Origin: Auriscalpium vulgare
Lineage: Eukaryota > Basidiomycota > Agaricomycetes > Russulales > Auriscalpiaceae
Assembly (NCBI GenBank): GCA_019915015.1
Contig: JAHBBC010000002.1
Span: forward strand, 2,480,001-2,544,000
Direction of reading: 5' to 3'
Length of the DNA stretch: 64,000 bases
The notes beneath the pieces are model-generated. The model had not been told where the DNA came from and did no database searches. It saw nothing but the letters and a program-made list of their open reading frames with translations. A program made the position numbers and the translations under genes. Positions 33,893-46,300 of the stretch are shown here, in pieces (the stretch's first letter is position 1; every line of letters begins with the position of its first letter).

Positions 33893-36800
33893 ATGGCCCC
33901 TGCAAAAAAGCGCAAATACGAGCCGTCGCGTGCAGCCGTACTGGACGAAACCATCAAATTAGTTCACCGACGTCGCAACGGTGATGTTGACAAGCGACAG
34001 GTTCCCCTTGGCATCCGCGCCCTTGCTGCCAGGCCCGAAAAGCCAACCATCTCGTATCTGCCGACAATCGAGGAAGAGAGTGAGATGGAGAGGGCGGCTG
34101 AGGAGGAAGAAATGGCTCCTGCGTCAACAAGCAGATATATTGTGAGTTTGGATTACATGTCTGATGCCTCGGTGTTCTAACGAGACCTGGTAGCCAACGC
34201 ACACTGTCAACAGCGAATGGCGTACTGAGTGGGCCCCAAAAATGTTGGAGGCCATCTTAGGCTACGAGGCTGCAGATGACCTTGGCCGCCCTTGCTCCGC
34301 CGCTGGCTGCTCGAGCACCGCAGCTGACATCCGTTGTCGTGACTGCTTCTATCGTCGAATGCTCTGCAGAGACTGCGCCGTCAAAATTCACCTCGATAAC
34401 CCGTTTCACCAAGTGGAGGAATGGGTCGGCACGTACTTCAAGCGCAGAGGACTTCAAGAGCTAGGCCTCGTCATCCGCCTTGGACATGGGGGCGACAACT
34501 GTCCCTTCGCCAAGGAACCTGTTTCGATGACAGTGACCCATGTCAACGGCATTCACACTTGCAATGTCCAGTTCTGCGGCTGCTTTCCACCCGACAAGTA
34601 TAATCCTGTCGATGTCCCACTGCAGCTGGCAAACGCAGGGCTCTGGCCCGCGTCATATAAGAACCCCCGAACGGCGACAACTTTCCACTCAGCACGGGAG
34701 TACAATCAGTTCTCCCTCCAGGCCAAGGTGAATGTGATGGACTACAACCGTGTCAAGCTGCGCATGACAAACAACGCTTTTCGTGACGACGTACCGGTGA
34801 GTTTATCTTGCGCTCATCATGACTGTCGCCCATGCTGATCCTCGCAGGATCGATATAGGCAGCTTCTCACAAGCCAACGGCAATTCATGTTCATCCAGAC
34901 GCTCAAGCAGTTTGGAGCGAGTGTACAGGATCGATACGCCGCTGGAAGTCTCGTCGTCCTATGTCCTGCCTGTCCTCAACCTGGGAAGAACATGGACCCC
35001 GGTTGGAAAGACGTACCAGCAAAAGACCAGTTGAGTACACTCAAATATATCAGAGTTCGCTGTGCTGACGCCGCGTGCAGATACATCCATGCACTGTTTT
35101 ATGCAAAAGACGGGAACTTTCAGCTCCATCAACACATGAAGAAGATGGATCTTGATGACGTCGCGTTCACGAGGGGCGGTGGTTATTATGTTGATGATGT
35201 TGAGTGTGCGAATCACCTCAAGATCATGGACAACGACCCGGATAGCAGCAAAGAGGTACGTATGCAACCGTCTACAATTGATGAAGTATCTCACATATCG
35301 TAGACGTCGGCGTGCAACAAGTTCTTTGCTCTCAATGGCAAGCGACTCGACGGCAAGCGCATCACGGGAGTGGTGTCTTTAGTATGCGCACCGCACGGGA
35401 TGATCATGGGGTCCTCAACCGTTGACTTGACGAAAGGCAAAAGGTGCGTTGTTGTCGTCCAATCACCTGTTTGTGAGCCTCACCTGTTGAGCTAGATTTG
35501 CCCATGTGGACCTTGCGACGGTGTCTGCGACACGCCCATACAAAGATCTCAAGTTGCACATCTCTTCATACGATATCAATTGTCAATACGGAATTAACTT
35601 CGACACGCGCATGGACAAATTTCCGTCCGGTCGTCCAGACTTCCCCCTTACCATCCGTGTCGTTCCAAAATGGCACTTGAATGGGCACAAGGATGACTGC
35701 AAGTTTCTCAACTCGCCGGATGTCACTCCTGGGTGTGGCATGACGGAGGGCGAGGCGCCTGAGCGTCGGTGGGCCGTGCAGAATTCACTCGCACTTCAGA
35801 CAAAAGAGATGGGGCCAGGGTACCGCCACGACACGCATAATGTTCACAACGGAGATTTCAACATGCAGAAAATCTTCACGATAGGTGAGTATAGCTCCTG
35901 CGTATCTTCTGTTTGTTGCGCGCTGACTACAATCAGCCAAGTTTCTTGCAAAAAAGCTGGACCAAGCAAAGTCTGCCGCGGCGGAAGCTGAAGAGCAACA
36001 TGAACGTTGCGAAGCGACCTTCAATTTCCGCGGACGTCCACTGGACGAGTGGCGGACTGCCGAAACCGAGTTCTTGACCACACTTGCCGACGGAACGGCA
36101 CGAAAGGACCAGCCAAAAGTCAGCCCGTATGAACCGGCGAGTGACAAAGGTGTGAAGTCGTTTTTAAATTTTGCGCTCACTTGAACTAATATATCTTGTC
36201 TTAGCACCGACCGAGAAGGAAGCGTTGCTGATTTTGGAGAAGGAGTTTGACGCTGAGCGGGGCACAGCAAGCGAGGAACATGGTCGGCCAAGCCTCACTG
36301 CATTTCTGAAGCTTGGTCTCGACTTGGAGGCGCGACAGTACGTCTTTCTTGCAACACACTTCAGGTATTCCCCTAACATGTTTGAATAGGTACGATGTAC
36401 AAAGCAAGGCAAAGCAAAAGGAGCTGTCAGGTGCCGAAAAAACCGCTATCGAAGACAGCCGATCGCGCCTTGACACTCAGATTGCACGCTTCGAGGACCT
36501 TCACGCTGCTATCGTGGCCCCGACAGTCCTCAGGCTTGGAAGTCCAGAAACGAGCTGGCCGGCACCGCGTTCTGACCAAGATGTCCTAGCCGAGGACGTC
36601 CAACTTCGCTTGCCATCGACATACCCCATGGACGTCAGGCAGAATTCCTTATTCAAGTCTCTAGCGGAGGCAGAGCTCCTTCTGCGAAAAGGTCGGGCTT
36701 GTGATCTTCTGCGGGAGCTACGCCTCAAGATTTCATTGAAGTCCTTCCTGTGGAGGTCAGAGAAGGCGTCGTATGGCCAAGAGGCGAAGACACGCCACCA

Positions 36801-37494
36801 GAAGACGGTCACTCGCGCTTACCAGGCAACCGCCCGACTTCGCCATCTATACACTACGATGCGGTCGAACATGCTCACGCTAGGGCTCCAGGAGGATGAC
36901 AAGAACTATCGGCCGCTAACGGAACATGACTGTCGCGTCGTGGCCCTCGTTCATGCTGTTGAAGACCACGACACATCATCGAAGGACCGTGAGCGCTCGT
37001 GGCTCTGGCGCGATGGTGAGTATTGGGCTTCTGACTCGGATGACGCTACAGCAAAATGGGATGAAGAGCGTGAGTCCCTTTGATTATACGTGCTTGGTAC
37101 CCAGCTGACATCATGATAGTTGACCGTCTCACCTGGTTCCGATCGAGTGCGAAGCAAGCTCGCTGGCAGGAACATGTCAAGCGCCTGGAAGAATCGATAC
37201 GGAGGACGCAGCGGCATTGGTACGATGAGCAACAGGTTTGGCTGAGTCGTGCAGAAGCACAGGGCAGTTCATTAAGTCAACGTGGTGCCGCCGCATATGC
37301 TGCACGGTCGGTTTCTAATTCATACTCTGACAATGAAGTATCTGACATTCAAGCGTAGGAAAGCTGCAGTATTTGCGCGTCTGCTGTCTGATGCGAGGGA
37401 GCTCTACCCTGAGTACCTCAGGCTGTCGGATACTGAGGTCAGTACTGATATTGTCATAGACACTTCTACCTTGCTGACCTGGGAGCCCAGGTAG
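33893..37494 (+). CDS. KDZ transposase with CxC2 cysteine cluster (KDZ1)
   Basis: Eleven exons join without a frame error: 33893-34141, 34194-34796, 34848-35029, 35081-35255, 35304-35443, 35496-35884, 35937-36149, 36205-36337, 36390-37069, 37120-37306 and 37359-37494, giving 1028 residues. A basic N-terminus (KKRK) is followed by a cysteine-rich cluster (C..AGC...C.DCFYRR.LC.DC...H...P.H) and a second pair of clusters (CNVQFCGC, CPACPQPG). Then comes the RNase H-fold core of Kyakuja-Dileera-Zisupton transposases: AKDGNF, SYDINCQYG and PKWHLNGHKDDC, then GMTEGEAPERRW. The C-terminal half is helical. It should cut and rejoin DNA at the ends of KDZ1. Introns are 45-60 nt. The last donor (GTCGGT) is the weakest splice call. 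Confidence 0.85.
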
Positions 37495-37509
37495 CATTAC
37501 ATGACTGAC

Positions 37510-37690
37510 AAGCAATGGGTATGAATTAGTTACTTCGCTGAAATACTTCCACTGTACATTGCGTTGGAGTAGTCCCACTATACATTGCGGTGAAATAGTT
37601 GCATTCGACAGACACAAACTAGTTGCGCATGGAAATATAATCTAACTAGTTGAACATGGAAATGTAATGTGGATATAGTTCATCCTCGAA
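37510..37690. repeat. KDZ1 right subterminal repeats
   Basis: Short spaced words GAAATAGTTG, ACTAGTTG(C/A)(G/A)CATGG and TCGAACTAGTTCG, degenerate relatives of the left array. They start 16 bases after the transposase stop. Confidence 0.55.
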
Positions 37691-37729
37691 CTAGTTCGTG
37701 TTTTTTTCTTAAGGGTATCCTACCTGTCA

Positions 37730-38320
37730 GGCTCCAGAAGCCTACAGTACTAGTGCTAAATACTTGCTGGGAGTGGGCCGACACGTAGCGCGGCGGTACG
37801 ATTCCGCTCCAATGTCTCACTTCTGGGTTTCTGGTTACATAATCAAAAATATACATGAAAAAACAGTACTGAGCGACACTACAACACAACTGGTGGCCCT
37901 GCGCGGGAATAGCCCGGGATACTGAACGATGGTTAGCACTGGAGGGCATTATATTGCGTGTGCAGTTGCAGCCTGAGGTGGTTGCTGTGAGAGCGATGAC
38001 ATCATTCCGGGTTCTAAATGTAATTTTAAACCCCGGAGTGATGTCATCATATTTCCGCCTGTGTTGTCCTGCGCTGCTTATTTCCTGCAATATCACTGTT
38101 TGTCAACTTATGTATTTGTTTCATGGTCTAATAAATGGTGTATCTGGGAAATCATTAGTTTACATTGTGTGGAGCAAAAGGGAGGAGGGGTAAAGTCGTC
38201 AGTCAACAAAGCGTGGGAGTGAAGTTCCAAAAAAGGCGACTGAGATAGTCGTTGCATGGGTCAAAAAAATGCTGTATGTAGATTACATAAGAAATGATTC
38301 GAAGGAATCGTAACTCGACC
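37730..38320 (+). repeat. SINE-like element, family 2, copy 2
   Basis: Same blocks and order as 9990-10525: TACTTGCTGGGAGTGGGCCG, TACGATTCC, ATGACATCATTCCGGGTTCTAAAT...GAGTGATGTCATCAT, AAAGCGTGGGAGTGAA and the tail AAATGATTCGAAGGAATCG. It lies within the right end of KDZ1, so it inserted after KDZ1 was assembled. Confidence 0.65.
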
Positions 38321-38379
38321 GTCATAGTCGGCGTTGAACTAGGTCAACGCCCAGTAATTACTCATTTGAACTACTTCAG

Positions 38380-39490
38380 TTGTCTGCAAGTACTGGGAGG
38401 CGGCGGTGGGGGCGGCGGCGGTGGAGGAGGGGGAGGCGGCGGACAACAGGTAATACCGCCTCAGCCCAACGTCGCGCCAGTCGCAATGCCTACCCGCGGG
38501 GACCGCAACGCACTGTCTTTCAATCAGAAAGCCCGCGAGTTACCGCGTTACTTCGACGAGCTGAACCATCTCTTTGCCCGGGCTCAACTAGCGGATGATA
38601 CGGCGAAGAAGGGCCACGCAGTGCGTTACCTAGATGTCGCGACGGCTGAGGAGTGGGAAGCGAGGCCGGAGTTTAAGGATCCCACCAAGACCTACCAAGA
38701 CTTTCAGGACGCCATTGTTAAACTATACCCGGGAGCCGATGAGGACCGCAAGTATACCATCGCGGACATGGACGCGCTCGTAGGCAGTCGGTACCGTCTG
38801 GGCATTGCGTCCGGCGGCGAGCTCAGCGAATTCTATCGGCAGTTCTTCGCGATCACCAACTTCCTGGTTAAGAAAAGCAGGATCTCGACCCGTGAGCGCG
38901 ATATCGCGTTCCTTCGCGCTTTCCAGGACAGCCTCATGAACAGGGTGGCGACGAGACTGCAGATCAAATTGCCGGACCGCGATAAAGAAACACCGTACCC
39001 CATGGCCGACGTACTAGAGGCAGGAGAGTACGAGCTGAGGGGCACTCCCTCAATCGTACCAGCGGTCAGCGCAGGTCCGGCAGTGGCGGTTGCAACGACG
39101 GAGCCTGTAATCAAAATAGAACAGTTTCAAGAAGCAATCAAAGCAGCGGTCGCCGAACAGTTCGCGCGGATGCTCGTCAACCAGGGGAACAGCGGAGGTC
39201 AGAGGGGTTATGGGGGTACCTCGGGAACTCAACAGCCGCGCGCCACGCAAGGAAATCAAGGCGGACAGGGGGGGCCGTCAGGATGCCTTTTCTGCGGCCA
39301 AACGGGGCACTTCGTCAGGGAATGTATGGTGGTCCAGGACTACATCGCGACGGGTCGCGTATCTAGGGACCACAACAACCGGGTCGTTCTGAAGGGTGGA
39401 GGACTTATCCCGCTAGGAGAAGGCCCGCTGAAGCAGCGTGTGGATGCGTACTACGCCGGGAATCAACACGGACAGTCAGAAGCCCAGGCG
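38380..39490 (+). pseudogene. Family-B gag, C-terminal part
   Basis: Resumes with a run of 16 glycines (38394-38450), then capsid-like sequence (FNQKARELPRYFDELNHLF, IVKLYPGADEDRKYT, LQIKLPDRD) similar in plan to family-A Gag, and a normal zinc knuckle CLFCGQTGHFVREC near 39290. The frame appears open from 38294 but the residues before the Gly run belong to KDZ1 and the SINE. It is ended by the terminal bases of foldback copy 2 (CCCTGTAG), which supply the TAG at 39497-39499. No protease or reverse transcriptase of this family is in the window. Confidence 0.85.
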
Positions 39491-41786
39491 TCCCTGTAGG
39501 GTAATAAGAAATAACACCGATGACTATCGGTGTGCTAGTTTCGAGGATTGACCGATAAGGATATCATTTTAAATGGGTCGGCGTAGGAGATATTTAAAAT
39601 GATTCCGACGGTAAAGATGTTGTGATCCTATTGGCTACGGAAAAATCGGCTAAAATCTGATAAAATATTGAAAAAATTCAGTCCGCGTCGGTTCCCACGG
39701 GTACGGGACGGAAATAAATCATTTAAAATGATTACCAGTACTACGAATAGCTGCCCATAGGGCTTGGAAAAATAGGGAATAATACGGAGAAATCGGAATA
39801 TATTTGGGGGCGTCGGTGTCTAGCCGATATCTCTTCCCACGCGTCAACATATTCCCACGGTCCCAAGAAATGCTATTTTTAATCATTTGCGCTGGTATAT
39901 AATCCTTTCTGTAGGCCCTGGGAAAACCCATTGACAACCATACAGTGCATGTATGATGTAGACTTACATGTAGTCCATATATACAGACTGCTTGAAGCCC
40001 ATTCTATTCAAATGCGAGCTGGACGGAACCACAAACCACGGAACCACAAACCAGGAAAGTATCTGCTACAGAATATCCTGCAGGCATGATCTTCTTTACC
40101 TAAGCAACCAAACTTTGTACACAGATAGCTCTCAACACTTCAAGACTTATAGTATTTTTTCCATGACCCAAGCCCCCCCTCAATTCTTCTCAAACACAAT
40201 TTCTTTAGTATCTATGCTATTGAAATAACATCGATATACATATTTGGACTCCTTATGAATACATTTGGCATGTTCTGACTGCCACAGATGCACAGTAAAA
40301 ATAACATCACTGTCTACCACTACTTTCCCCATTTGACATCTTCTCCTTTGAAGCCTCAGGTAAGCTGCATTCAATATATATATTCATTATTTATATGTTT
40401 TGGCCCAAAAGAATGGAGTGTGCTTAATAGCTCCCCAAGACTTGGTCAATAAAATTCCCAAATATTTCAGAGTACTCACAGACCATGCCCCACCCACTGC
40501 TATAAGTATTGAATTCCTTCAAGGAGTTGGTAGATAGTACTGTACTTCTACTCTGATACAGCCCATACTACTGTCCTTGTCCCAGATGCATGTGCAATAG
40601 CAAATGGTCCTTTCTTTTTCTACTGAATCTTGACTTGTGATATCAGCTTGGTTGAGCATAAGCCTATGATAACTGAGAATAAGGCCATTCATATATACAT
40701 GTACAAGCCTGGGACCATTCTATATCTTAGAGGGTATGTCAGAGTGGAAGTACAGTACCATCTACCAAATCTTTGTAGGATTCCAATACTTATAGCAGTG
40801 GGTTGGGCATGGTATGAGAGTGCTCCGAAATATTTGGGGATTATATTGACCAAATTCTGGAAAGCAATAGTATTAGGCCCACTCCATTCTTTTGGGCCAA
40901 AATATATAACTAATGAATATATGTGCAGTCTACCAATGGCTTCAGCATGGTAAATCTAGAAAGTAATGATAGAGACTAGTTGCACTTTGACTGGGCATCT
41001 ACAGCAGTCAGACCATGCCAAATGTATTCAAAAGTAGTCCAGATATGTATATCAATACTATTTCAACAGCGTAAATACTAAAGAAATTGTGTTTGAGAAG
41101 AATTGAGGGGGGGCTTGGGTCATGGTAAAAATACTATAAGTCTTGAAGTGTTGAGAGCTATCTGTGTACAAAGTTTGGTTGCTTAGGTAAAGAAGATCAT
41201 GCCTGCAGGATATTCTGTAGCAGATACTTTCCTGGTTTGTGGTTCCGTCCAGCTCGCATTTGAATAGAATGGGCTTCAAGCAGTCTGTATATATGGACTA
41301 CATGTAAGTCTACATCATACATGCACTGTATGGTTGTCAATGGGTTTTCCCAGGGCCTACAGAAAGGATTATATACCAGCGCAAATGATTAAAAATAGCA
41401 TTTCTTGGGACCGTGGGAATATGTTGACGCGTGGGAAGGGATATCGGCTAGACACCGACGCCCCCAAATATATTCCGATTTCTCCGTATTATTCCCTATT
41501 TTTCCAAGCCCTACGGGCAGCTATTTGTAGTACTGGTAATCATTTTAAATGATTTATTTCCGTCCCGTACCCGTGGGAACCGACGCGGACTGAATTTTTT
41601 CAATATTTTATCAGATTTTAGCCGATTTTTCCGTAGCCAATAGGATCACAACATTTTTACCGTCGGAATCATTTTAAATATCTCCTACGCCGACCCATTT
41701 AAAATGATATCCTTATCGGTCAATCCTCGAAACTAGCACACCGATGGTCATCGGTCTTATTTCTTATTATACTACAGGGACTGGTG
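39486..41786. mobile_element. Foldback element, copy 2 (inverted relative to copy 1)
   Basis: Reverse complement of copy 1 with very few differences, from AGGCGTCCCTG to GGGACTGGTG. It lacks the CACTA-like insertion and so shows the empty site CTACAGGGACGCCT. The 8 bases on either side (AGAAGCCC and AACCAGGG) do not match, so one flank has been rearranged, probably by the adjoining KDZ2 material. Confidence 0.85.
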
Positions 41787-42350
41787 AACCAGGGATTTTG
41801 AGATGGCGTCCAGCGCCTCGTTTAGCGGCGGAGGCGGCGTCCAGGGGTGGAGGGCGTCCGCGGGCACCCGTTGGCGTCGGCGTGGGGCACGTTGTAGGTG
41901 AGTTGTGCATGATTTCCTGCGCGCCCGCTGAAAATTCGATGTATGGCCAGATTTCCGTGCCCAACAACTTGTGCACGCGAATGTATGCACCGCACTCCCC
42001 TCCTAGCACCCCGCAACACCTCCGCGTCGACTTGAAGGATCCAGCGCGGCCGCCGGCGCGCGAGCGCGAAGATTGTTCCCGCTCGATGACGCCGCCAGAA
42101 CTACGGACTGGGCGCTGCCCTGGGGCTGCGGGTGGCGCGAGGGTGTGTAGAGGGGCCGCGTGCAGCATCTTGAAGCGTCGGCGGGCGCCCCAGATGCGTT
42201 TGCGAAAACGCCTCCCCGCCAAACAGGGATTTTGAGACGGCGTCCAGCGCTCTGTTTGGCGGTGGAGGCGGCGTCCAGCGGCGCAGGGCGTCTGCGGGCA
42301 CCCGTCCGCGTCGGCGTGGGGCACGTCGTTGGTGAGTTGCCAACTCTGGC
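41787..42350. repeat. GC-rich block beside KDZ2, left
   Basis: Two diverged direct copies of a roughly 110-bp segment (from GGGATTTTGAGA at 41792 and at 42226) enclose a segment (41915-42240) that is repeated at 53785-54135 and 54170-54400. At 42220-42265 CCGCCAAACAG and CTGTTTGGCGG form a hairpin. Long ORFs on both strands are caused by the base composition. Confidence 0.65.
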
Positions 42351-42359
42351 AGTAGGTAA

Positions 42360-43280
42360 AAAACTACAACGAGCTGTAATAGTAGTACAATGGCTGTTGT
42401 TCTAGCAATGGCAATAATACTACAGTCGTATTTACAACGCAGGGGATAGGAATAGCAGTATTGTTACAGCAGGTGCCTATTGGCTGTATTTACAGCCACT
42501 GTAGCCAATAGTGTGGGATCTGTTGTAATTACAGCGCCTGCCAGCACCTGTATTGCGGCTTCCCTGTAATTACAATGGCTGGTAGCCCCAATAACACGGG
42601 TTTCGTTGTATTTACAGCCCTTGGAAGCTGCAGAATTGTGTTTTTACAGCCACTGCGCTTCACCACATCACGTGCTCCGTTCCAGCTACAGCCCTCGGTG
42701 CAGCAAATCCTCGTTTTTACAGCCGCTGGCGGTCACCACATCACGTGGTCTGTTGTAATCACAGCCCTCGCTGGCACGCTGCAGCACTACTGCTGTTTTT
42801 ACAGCCGCTGGCGGTCACCACACCACGGGGTCGGTTGTAATTACAGCCCTTGGCGCAGCACTGCCGCTGTTTTTACAGCCGCTGGCGGTCACCACATCAC
42901 GTGGTCTGTTGTAATTACAGCCCTCGCTGGCACGCTGCAGCACTACTGCTGTTTTTACAGCCGCTGGCGGTCACCACACCACGGGGTCGGTTGTAATTAC
43001 AGCCCTTGGCGCAGCACTGCCGCTGTTTTTACAGCCGCTGGCGGTCACCACATCACGTGGTCTGTTGTAATTACAGCCCTCGCTGCAGCACTACTGCTGT
43101 TTTTACCTCGCTGCAGCACTACTGCTGTTTTTACAGCCGCTGGCGGCCACCGCATCACGGGGTCGGCTGTAATTACAGCCCTCGGGGCAGCACTACTGCT
43201 GTAATTACGGCCCTCTGGGCAGCACTACCGCTGTAATTACAGCCGCGGGTGGTCACCGCGTCACGGGGCTGGGCAGTTGC
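42360..43280. repeat. KDZ2 left subterminal palindrome array
   Basis: Repeated words TGTAATTACAGCC and TGTTTTTACAGCCGCTGGCGG. A higher-order unit of 158 bp is present at least twice (42719 and 42877). TGTAATTACA is a perfect 10-bp palindrome. The long ORF 42575-43204 is a product of the array. Confidence 0.8.
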
Positions 43281-43357
43281 AGCAATTGCCAGCTAGCTCG
43301 TGATTGGTTTGCGGTCCCTCCGTGTGTGCATTCACATATTTGAATATACAATGTAGA

Positions 43358-46300
43358 CTACCAGCCCGCGACTGATTCTGCGCCGCTCTCGTGTCCATCA
43401 AGACTACTGCCGTCGTCAGCGCTGAGCGAGTTGTCCGAGTCTGACGTCGGCGACGTCAAATGAATCGGCACCGTTGCACGCCGGTCTTCGGCGGTCACCG
43501 TGGTCGGAGGATATGCCGTCGACGGCCACAGCTCCGGTTGTTTCAGGGCACGCAGCACCGGCCGCCACATGTTCACGAAGCTACCCGACAACGCGCGGTA
43601 TTGTGCAGCCTGCCAAGACGCGTAAGCACGTAAGCCAGAATTGATGCTGTTGGGTGCGTCGCTGCGGCTCTCCATTCGGCTGTCCCACGTACGTGCGCTG
43701 TACTCGAAGTCGAGAACACAGCGCTGCATTTCCATGAGCAAGTGCTGTAGCTCTTCGTCCCAGCGCAAGTAGCGCGCCCTGCTCGTAGCCCAGTCGACAC
43801 GAACGCCTGTGTACACGTCAATAGGGTGACTGACCATCAAAATCCAGGTACGCACTTTCGAGGACGTCTTGATCCGTCGGCTGGTCGTCTCGGGGAAAGT
43901 CGCGGGCGTCCTGCTTGAGGCTCTTCCAAATCCAGCTGACCGTATGTGTACCTTGCCCCAGTTCTCCCACCAGTCGAGGAGCTCGTATGTCTTCGTCTTT
44001 GAGCTGGTGAAGCGTTGATTTCCAGTTGCCATCGGGGTCTAAAGCACATAGTGCGCTGTACGAACCACGGTATCGCGCAATGTATCGCTTCTTCTTATCT
44101 TCCAGCCGATCAATCATGCCCCGGGCACGCGTGTTTGCTTTCTGGCCCGGACCGTCCACGTGGACGCGCTTGTAGTGCCTGAGGCCAAGGGACACGCGTA
44201 GGAAACGTCGAACCTGCATAAGAGTCAGCACCAGATTGAACAGCGCCTTGCAATGTCCGCACCTGATGCAACGAGTCCTCAGCCTGGGCGCGACGGAGAC
44301 GAGTCTCCTTTTCAGCCAAACCTGGGACACACGCACTCGCGCGGAGTGGGGGAGATAGCTCGGAGGGTAGGAGCAGGGTGATCTTCGAGGGATCTGGCGC
44401 CGTATCAACAGAATTGTCTGTTGCTGAGGCGGCCAAGAGATTTGCCGTGCCCGGCATGTAGATCTGTTGAATCGCGCGCCATGCCGTGATGCGATGACGG
44501 AGTACATTCTGGCGCTCCTTCAGCGTTGCTTTGGCTGCGGGCGTGCCGTCCAAGTCCGCAGCACGCATCACGAGTAGCCGTCTGTAAAGGGCTCAGATGA
44601 TATACAACAACAAAGCAGAAGCTAACTCACTGCTGGTCCTGTAGGTCCATTCCCGTCGACAAGAACACACTGGCGGTCGTCTCATGCGGGGAGATCTGGC
44701 CGAGCGCCGCCTGTTCCGCTTCTTCGCCCGCTAACTCAATACGCACGTCAGCCATTGATGTAGCTAAATTGACCGGCGTGAGTTTAGTTCCCATGAGGTA
44801 CGGCACAGCTTACTTGTCTCTGGTTCCTCGTATGGGTTGGGCCGCGTCCGGTCTTCCTCGTATGCATTGATCATGTCCTCCCACTCTTGCCTGAGGGCTG
44901 CGGAAATTTTCTCGTTTGCTTCCTCGAAGCTGGCTTTCTGCTCACTGCGCCAGTAGACGGCGGCCTTGATGGCCTTCTTGAGAGCGGAGCCTAGCAAATA
45001 CTGTCAGAGCCTAGATCTAACCGAGATTGATTGATGTACCTATATTGATGAGCTTTCGCCAATTGATGGCCCCGAGCACGTCATCAAGGTTCTCTTGTCG
45101 CGCGCCCTGCGCCATCTCGCGTGTGCTCAGCGCGGCGCCGTTGAGCTCTGCCCATCCTCCCTCGATGCCTTCCCCGTGTGCGCGACCCATCCCTTTCGTA
45201 TTGTTGTGCGAGAAGGGCCCTTGACAGGAAGCGCCGTGCGCGAGGAGGTGAAACTTCGGTATGAGCCAGCGAAGTAGCATCTCGGAGATCTCGATCTGGC
45301 GTTCGCGCGGGTGCTTTGCCATGCGCCGCGTGAAATTCTTGTGAAATGAGCATGCGATGTCGTATGAGATGTAACATTTCTTGATGCCTTTCGCGGTCAT
45401 TGCAATGGTCGAGAGGAGGATGTAATCCATGCTCGAGTATCTAGCCATTTGTGAGCCCAGTAGGACAGCGACAAGTTTACATGACTCACTTCTCGCCCTT
45501 CTGTAGATCGCACACGCTATGTTTACGATAGAAACAATGACGAGAGCAGATCACGGCCCCAACACCGTTGATCGCGAAACGTTTTGCTGTCGGCTTGTTC
45601 GCGTCGCCAACGGCTGCGTGATTGGACGCGCAATGTTTCGGCTCAGGCTCGTCCACGTAATCCTTCATGAACTCGTTGTAGAGGGTTGAGTTGACGAAGT
45701 AGCCCAGCCCCGGAGCCAGCTCAACGTCTGCTAGTCCGCGGTTCTTCAGTTTCAACTTGAAATTCGCATCCATCGCGAGAAACAGCGCATGTTTCCATCT
45801 AATGACAGTTCAGATTAGGAACAGTAGACTTTGAAACAGGCACTGGTAACGCACGCTTCATCAGCGGGGGCATCCTCCCAGCCTTCGGGCATATTGCGGC
45901 CCGGACGCGGGCACAGTGGGCACTCGACGACGAACCCACCCGGATCCGTGCCCTGAATTCCCGCAGGATCGTGTGCGCGGCCGGCGCGCTTGGCGGCTCT
46001 CGCATTTCGGAAGCATCGCATACTACGGATAAACTCTTTGTAGCGGTACTGTAAACAACGCCCGTGTGAGCCGCTACGATACCAACAATTCCATGTACAC
46101 AGACTACCTTAGATTTACGGACCCCTATTCCATCGGTGATGCGAACAAGACCACTGTAAAAGTCGTATGCGTTCATCTTCCCCTGCAAAGACAACGCGTG
46201 GAAGAGTTTGAGGGTCGCGAAGGTGGTGACCGTGCTCGGGCGAGTGACGGTAGCGGGCCACCATGACGCGCGAAGCAATTGAGTGAGGCGCTGTGCGGTG

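Larger units (their letters stand above)
24788..38373. mobile_element. KDZ transposon 1 (about 13.6 kb)
   Basis: Ends share an imperfect terminal inverted repeat: CTAGTTCA..CTGAGTAATTA at 24788 and its reverse complement TAATTACTCATTTGAACTA at 38355-38373. Inside each end are repeats of the same TAGTTCA/TACTTCAA words (24916-25430 and 37510-37690). Inside are, in order: an unknown gene, the companion gene and a second unknown gene on the minus strand, an inverted repeat, a cyclin pseudogene, and the KDZ transposase on the plus strand. The element splits family-B gag. A target duplication could not be identified, partly because the site is Gly-codon low complexity. A SINE-like element has inserted near the right end. 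Confidence 0.65.

Noticed and set aside
42575..43204. 209-residue ORF with HHITWSVVITALAGT repeats
   Set aside because: It is the translation of the KDZ2 left palindrome array.
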